A stretch of 64,000 nucleotides of DNA, taken from positions 6,543 through 70,542 of the forward strand of contig CAYXJZ010000005.1 of NCBI GenBank assembly GCA_964465355.1, read 5' to 3'. The first letter of the stretch is position 1, and the number at the start of each line of letters is the position of its first letter. A model generated the notes under the pieces. It saw nothing but the letters and a program-made list of their open reading frames with translations. It was not told the DNA's origin and made no database searches. This DNA comes from JAABTL01 sp964465355. Lineage in GTDB: Bacteria > Deinococcota > Deinococci > Deinococcales > Trueperaceae. A program made the position numbers and the translations under genes. Of the stretch, positions 60,304-64,000 are shown one piece after another.

Positions 60304-61171
60304 TCACCTGAACACGACGGTACGCTGACCGTCCAGCAGCACGCGATGCTCCGCATGCCAGCGCACCGCCCGCGCCAGCACGCGCCGTTCCACGTCCTGA
60401 CCGATCGCCACCAGTTCCTGCACGTCGTCGGCATGCCTGACGCGCTCCACGTCCTGCTCGATGATCGGGCCTTCGTCGAGTTCGGCGGTGGCGTAGTGCG
60501 CTGTCGCGCCGATCAGCTTCACGCCGCGCTGGTAGGCCTGCGCGTAGGGGCTGGCGCCCTTGAAGCTGGGCAGGAAGGAGTGGTGGATGTTGATCAGCCT
60601 GCCCCGCAGCCGCTGGCAGAGGCCGTCGGAGAGCACCTGCATGTAGCGCGCCAGCACGACCAGCTCGACCTCCTCCGCGGCGATGAGCTCGAGCAGGCGC
60701 GCCTCAGCCCGCGCCTTGCCTGCTTCGGTCACGGGTACGTGGTGGAAGGGGACGTCGGAGAAGCCGGCGATGGCCGCGAGCTCAGTGTGGTTGCTGACCA
60801 CCGCGCACATCGATCGGCAGGCGGTTGTTCCGCTGCCTGAAGAGCAGGTCGGCCAGGCAGTGGCCCTCGCGCGAGACCAGGATCAGGGTCCTGAGCGGCC
60901 GTCCGACCTCGTCGATCAGCCAGTCCATGCCGAAGTCGGCGGCGAGCCGGGCGAAGGCCTCCTGCAGATCCTCTCTTGGCGCGTCGGTCTGGACCTGCAC
61001 GCGCATGAAGAAGAGGCCCGAAGCTGGGTCGCCGAACTGCTGTGACTCCGTGATGTTGCCGCCGTGCGCCGCGAGCAGGCCGGAGACGGCGTGGACGATG
61101 CCTGGCCGGTCAGGGCAGGAGAGGGCGAGCACGAGGTGCTGCGTGCGGATGGGCTCGTTCGGGGTGTTCAC
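60304..61171 (-). pseudogene. purU: Formyltetrahydrofolate deformylase, frameshifted
   Basis: The N-terminal ACT part (GTG at 61171; LALSCPDRPGIVHAVSGLLA) runs to FRQRNNRLPIDV near 60807. The catalytic part (CAVVSNHTELAAIAGFSDVP, LARYMQVLSDG, INIHHSFLPSFKG, IGATAHYATAELDEGPIIEQ) continues in another frame to 60304. The Asn/His/Asp triad is intact, so the defect is recent or a sequence error: two bases are missing, or one is extra. Whole, it would be about 289 residues, normal for PurU, making formate from 10-formyl-THF. Confidence 0.8.
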
Positions 61172-61257
61172 GCTCCGGCCAAGTCATGCCTGAGAGGCTC
61201 CATCAGGCGACGGGGATGCTGGCTCGTCATGCGCCACGCATCCTAGCGCCTTCGCGT

Positions 61258-61854
61258 CTAGGTCTGGCCGGGCGGTTCACCCTTCTCGCCTGGCGGCAGC
61301 TTGGTGAAGGGTTCCGGATCCCCTTTGCGACGGCCGACCAGGAACTCGCCAGGTTCCTCCTTCGGGGGCCAGTTGCCGGCATCCGCCATCTTCTGCTGCT
61401 CGTCGGTCATGGGCGCCCCACCGCCGGCCATCCCAGGATCCTCGGTCGCCTCGGCGACTTCCTTGAGGCGGTCGAGGACGCTCCTGAGCTGGTCGTTCAT
61501 CACGCCGAAGGCGGCGCCGACGTTCTCCACCAGGCCTTCGAGCTCGTACTCGATGGTGACGGTGACCCGGGTGGTCCGCTCGTCTAGCTCCTCGAAGTCG
61601 ACGACCCCCGTGGCGTCAACGCCTGCGCCGCCGACCAAGGAGATGCGCTCCTCGGGGCGGATCTCCGTCACCCTCGCCTCGCCATGCAGCACGTCGTCGT
61701 CGACCTCGGCGCGCCAGTAGAAGTGGCCGTCGCCGACGTGACGCACGGTGGCCAGCTCGGCGAAGAGGGCGGGGAAGCGCTCGAAGTCGCTGAACACGCG
61801 GTAGGTCTTGGGGAGGGGAAGCTCGACGCTGACGGACTCGATGAACCTGCTCAT
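61258..61854 (-). CDS. SRPBCC/polyketide cyclase-like protein
   Basis: The 198-residue protein starts SRFIESVSVELPLPKTYRVF and has the cyclase-like fold through about residue 130 (WRAEVDDDVLHGEARVTEI), then an acidic/Pro/Gly-rich tail (about 140-198). It may bind a lipid-like ligand. AGGAGG precedes the ATG. Function unknown. Confidence 0.76.
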   Translation of the reverse strand: MSRFIESVSVELPLPKTYRVFSDFERFPALFAELATVRHVGDGHFYWRAEVDDDVLHGEARVTEIRPEERISLVGGAGVDATGVVDFEELDERTTRVTVTIEYELEGLVENVGAAFGVMNDQLRSVLDRLKEVAEATEDPGMAGGGAPMTDEQQKMADAGNWPPKEEPGEFLVGRRKGDPEPFTKLPPGEKGEPPGQT

Positions 61855-61978
61855 GCTGAGATCGCCTCCTACGTGGCTTGGGTCGGTGGTCCTTGATCCT
61901 GCCCGACGCTAGGAGAGATGCCCGTGTGAAAGGTCTGACGCGCCTGAGAAACCCTCGCTCGCCCCGCTCAGGGGACGG

Positions 61979-62902
61979 TCAGACCGTCGGCCTGAGCGCG
62001 GCCAGATCTGCCTTGGCCATCCTGCAGGCCATCGTGTAGGCGGGGTTGAAGACGTTGCCGAGGTCGTAGTCCACGCAGTGGCCCATGATGACCGACGCCC
62101 CCACCGCGCTCAACCCGTACTCGCTGCGTAGCCAGCGCATCATCTCGGTGGTGGCATGCTGCGTCGCCTGGTCCAGTGGCCGGGCGTTGCCAAGGGTGAA
62201 GATGGCGTCCTCGGTCTCGCCGCGTGGCCAGTGGATGGCGTGGCCCTTGAGCAGCCGGACGCTGAACGTCACCTCCATGGAGATCTCGATGCCCGTGCCG
62301 GTGATCTCGCCTGCGCCCTGCAAGGCATGGCCATCGCCGACGAAGAGCAGGGCGCCAGGCATGAAGACAGGGAAGTACATGGTGGTGCCCACCCGCACCA
62401 GGCGGTAGTCCATGTTGCCGCCGTGGGGCCCGGAGGTCGCGCTGGAGATGGCTTGGGCGCGGTCGGGTGCGACGCCGATACAGCCCAGCATGGGCGCGAG
62501 GGGCAGAACCGGGTCGGGCAGGGCGTCAGCCGGGTCGACCAGCTTCGCCGTCCAGGCCTTGGTGTCGACGTCCCATGTGATGGACCCTCGTGGGCCGAGC
62601 TCGGGCACGTAGTCCGGGTCGACCACCCCGTAGGCCAGGGTGGACCTGCCGAAGCCGCGCCTGCGGTTGGGCCTGAGGCTGTCGATGCGCACCGCGATGG
62701 TGTCGCCCGGCTCGGCACCCTCGATCCAGAAGGGGCCGGTGAGCGGGTTGCCGCCTTGGGTGACCTGTCGGTCGAGGTGGTCGTAGCCGCCTGCGTCGAT
62801 GGTGGTGGTGCGCACCCTGTCCCCGTCCTGGATCCTGAGGACGGCCTCGTGCGCGCCGAAGGTGTGGTGGTAGACGGTGGGCTCGAAGTCGTGGGTGGGC
62901 AT
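61979..62902 (-). CDS. Acetamidase/formamidase family protein
   Basis: The 307-residue protein matches FmdA/AmdA: FWIEGAEPGDTIAVRIDSL, PMLGCIGVAP, SGPHGGNMDYRLVRVGTTMY, VGDGHALQGAGEI and VIMGHCVDYD. It releases ammonia from formamide or acetamide, probably using metal. GAGAGGAAG precedes the ATG. The neighbouring purU would yield formate, but a link is speculative. Confidence 0.9.
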   Translation of the reverse strand: MPTHDFEPTVYHHTFGAHEAVLRIQDGDRVRTTTIDAGGYDHLDRQVTQGGNPLTGPFWIEGAEPGDTIAVRIDSLRPNRRRGFGRSTLAYGVVDPDYVPELGPRGSITWDVDTKAWTAKLVDPADALPDPVLPLAPMLGCIGVAPDRAQAISSATSGPHGGNMDYRLVRVGTTMYFPVFMPGALLFVGDGHALQGAGEITGTGIEISMEVTFSVRLLKGHAIHWPRGETEDAIFTLGNARPLDQATQHATTEMMRWLRSEYGLSAVGASVIMGHCVDYDLGNVFNPAYTMACRMAKADLAALRPTV

Positions 62903-63000
62903 GGTGGTGGCTTCCTCTCGGTGGTGGTGGCTCGATCGGACCGTGCGTGCGGGCCTCGAGCGGCAGGGCTAGACGAGTGCGCGCATGACGAGGACGCGCC

Positions 63001-63570
63001 TCAGGGCTCGATCACGGTCAGTTCCGGCCACCGTTCCAAGGCCCTCGCCGTCACCCTGACCCAGTCCTTCGCCAGGGGGCGGCGCGGGTTGGGCCGGATC
63101 ACCATATCGAATACGTCGTCCAACCCGAACGGCGCGGCGATCGTGATCCGATCATCCGCCTCCAGCCTCACCCCCACGGCGAAGCACGGCGCCACGAAAC
63201 GGGTCAAGGCCTCGGCGGTGTCCGAGATAGGGGGGTAGGGCTCCCCGAACTTCGCCGGGAACCACTCCGAGACACGACGTTGGTTGCGGGCTTCGACCCG
63301 GCTGCGAAGCGGTTCTTCGAACGCTTCGGACACCCGCTCGATGACCGCGTCCTCCGCCTCCCACGACACATCGCTGTCGAAGTAGCCGAGGTCGAAGTCC
63401 TTCACCCCGTAGCCGGGAGGCCGCCCGGTCAAGCCGTTCCAGACGGACTGATACACGGCCCCGGAGAAGACCATCCAGTCCGGCAGCGCCAAGCTCCTGG
63501 CGGTCGTGAGGACCGTCATGAGATCGCGGTCCCGGCGCAGGAACTCGATCAGGCGCGCTTCGAGGGTCAT
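63001..63570 (-). CDS. COG3575-type nucleotidyltransferase family protein
   Basis: The 189-residue protein has the pattern of the COG3575/DUF925 family: LPDWMVFSGAVYQSVWNGLT, VKDFDLGYFD, a NQRRVSEWF helix and APFGLDDVFDMVIRPNP. The Asp-Phe-Asp carries the transferase-like motif. ATG at 63570 has TATACT 8 bases upstream. Second half similar to the next gene: tandem paralogues. Confidence 0.8.
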   Translation of the reverse strand: MTLEARLIEFLRRDRDLMTVLTTARSLALPDWMVFSGAVYQSVWNGLTGRPPGYGVKDFDLGYFDSDVSWEAEDAVIERVSEAFEEPLRSRVEARNQRRVSEWFPAKFGEPYPPISDTAEALTRFVAPCFAVGVRLEADDRITIAAPFGLDDVFDMVIRPNPRRPLAKDWVRVTARALERWPELTVIEP

Positions 63571-63652
63571 GGACACTGAGTATAGGTTCGGACGGCTGGG
63601 TGGGACTGACTGCCTTGACCACTCGACAGCCAGGCAGGATGACCCGCGCCGA

Positions 63653-64000
63653 TCAGCTGGGGATGATCCTCACCCGCGGCCAGCGCCGATGGTAGCGCTT
63701 CTGCTCGGTGCGCTGACGGTAGGTCTCCACGCTGACGCGCGTGGGGTTGCGGCGCACGACGCAGGCGAAGAGGTCGTCAAGGCCGTGCGGTGCGATGACG
63801 GTGAGGCTGTCGTCGTCTTCCAGTCGCAGGCCGACCGAGGTGGCGTACTCCGGCCAGCTGGCCACCGCCTCCTCCAGTGAGCGCAGCGGCTCGACGGGAT
63901 GGCCGAAGTAGGCCTCGAACCACAGGTGCACGGCGGCCTGGTTGGTCACTTCCCATGGGGTGCCGGGGAGGAGTTCGCCCAGGCGCGCTTGCAGCGACGC
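63653..64000 (-). CDS. COG3575-type nucleotidyltransferase, C-terminal part (cut by window edge)
   Basis: The frame is open to the right edge, reading ASLQARLGELLPGTPWEVTN, then QAAVHLWFEAYFGHPVEPL, IAPHGLDDLFACVVRRNP and RWPRVRIIPS at the end. This is the second half of the same family as its neighbour, more typical in sequence. The start lies beyond 64000. Confidence 0.75.
   Translation of the reverse strand, partial: ASLQARLGELLPGTPWEVTNQAAVHLWFEAYFGHPVEPLRSLEEAVASWPEYATSVGLRLEDDDSLTVIAPHGLDDLFACVVRRNPTRVSVETYRQRTEQKRYHRRWPRVRIIPS

Noticed and set aside
61972..61996. GACGGTC-A-GACCGTC palindrome at the formamidase stop as an operator
   Set aside because: It overlaps the coding end and lies downstream of the gene, with no promoter nearby; probably part of a weak terminator or chance.

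Overview
The window is a high-GC, gene-dense stretch of a bacterial chromosome with no plasmid, phage, insertion sequence, CRISPR array, rRNA or tRNA that I can recognise. Several things point to the Deinococcota (Deinococcus-Thermus), perhaps a Trueperaceae-like lineage; this is inference, not proof. They are a large set of leaderless genes (a TANNNT -10 box ending 6-9 bases before the start codon), a caa3-type oxidase operon, NucS, a short HisG with HisZ, an M29 aminopeptidase and biosynthetic arginine decarboxylase with the agmatine route.

Layout. 1-6.6 kb: the end of a membrane protein gene, greA, a striking pair of perfect 74-base palindromes, lysS, a lower-GC pair (DUF2188 plus a TIR/deoxyribosyltransferase-like protein) and a GH13 amylase. 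6.7-11.6 kb: glnK/amt with a clear promoter, a sugar nucleotidyltransferase, a lipoprotein and a GldC-like protein. 11.6-16.4 kb: the arginine-to-putrescine genes aguB-aguA and speA. 16.5-24.9 kb: mixed housekeeping, with nucS, an HD-GYP response regulator, galT and an FtsB-like protein. 24.5-31 kb: one leftward operon coxB-coxA-coxC-cox4/cytochrome c fusion-ctaG-HAD-unknown. 31-36.6 kb: comM/yifB, two tandem paralogous lipoproteins, degV, ydcF. 36.6-45.8 kb: a HepT-like toxin with a wrecked antitoxin gene, asd, the proB-DUF4345-hisZ-hisG operon, two RHH-PIN modules, an ArsR-AHSA1 pair and a secreted protein. 45.9-49.9 kb: a DUF432-mscS-corA-like operon divergent from a pfkB kinase. 50-55.9 kb: an NYN pseudogene, ribD-ribE-ribBA, a third RHH-PIN module and an M29 aminopeptidase. 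55.9-64 kb: RidA-like, M20 amidohydrolase plus LysE exporter, an HTH-less MmyB-like protein, two frameshifted genes (a VOC protein and purU), formamidase, and two COG3575 nucleotidyltransferase paralogues, the last cut by the window edge.

How the genes work together. Three coherent systems stand out: putrescine synthesis (SpeA makes agmatine, AguA makes N-carbamoylputrescine, AguB makes putrescine), aerobic respiration (caa3 oxidase with its copper-assembly factor), and ammonium uptake with its PII sensor. Operons are very tight: most adjacent co-directional genes overlap by ATGA or GTGA. Genes that start an operon are often leaderless, while internal genes and some others carry AGGAGG-like ribosome binding sites.

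The most unusual things are the paired palindromes between greA and lysS, the HepT-like toxin whose AMPylation tyrosine is gone along with the antitoxin's catalytic core, the DUF2188/TIR-like pair, and palindromic operators sitting directly on leaderless starts of toxin-antitoxin operons.
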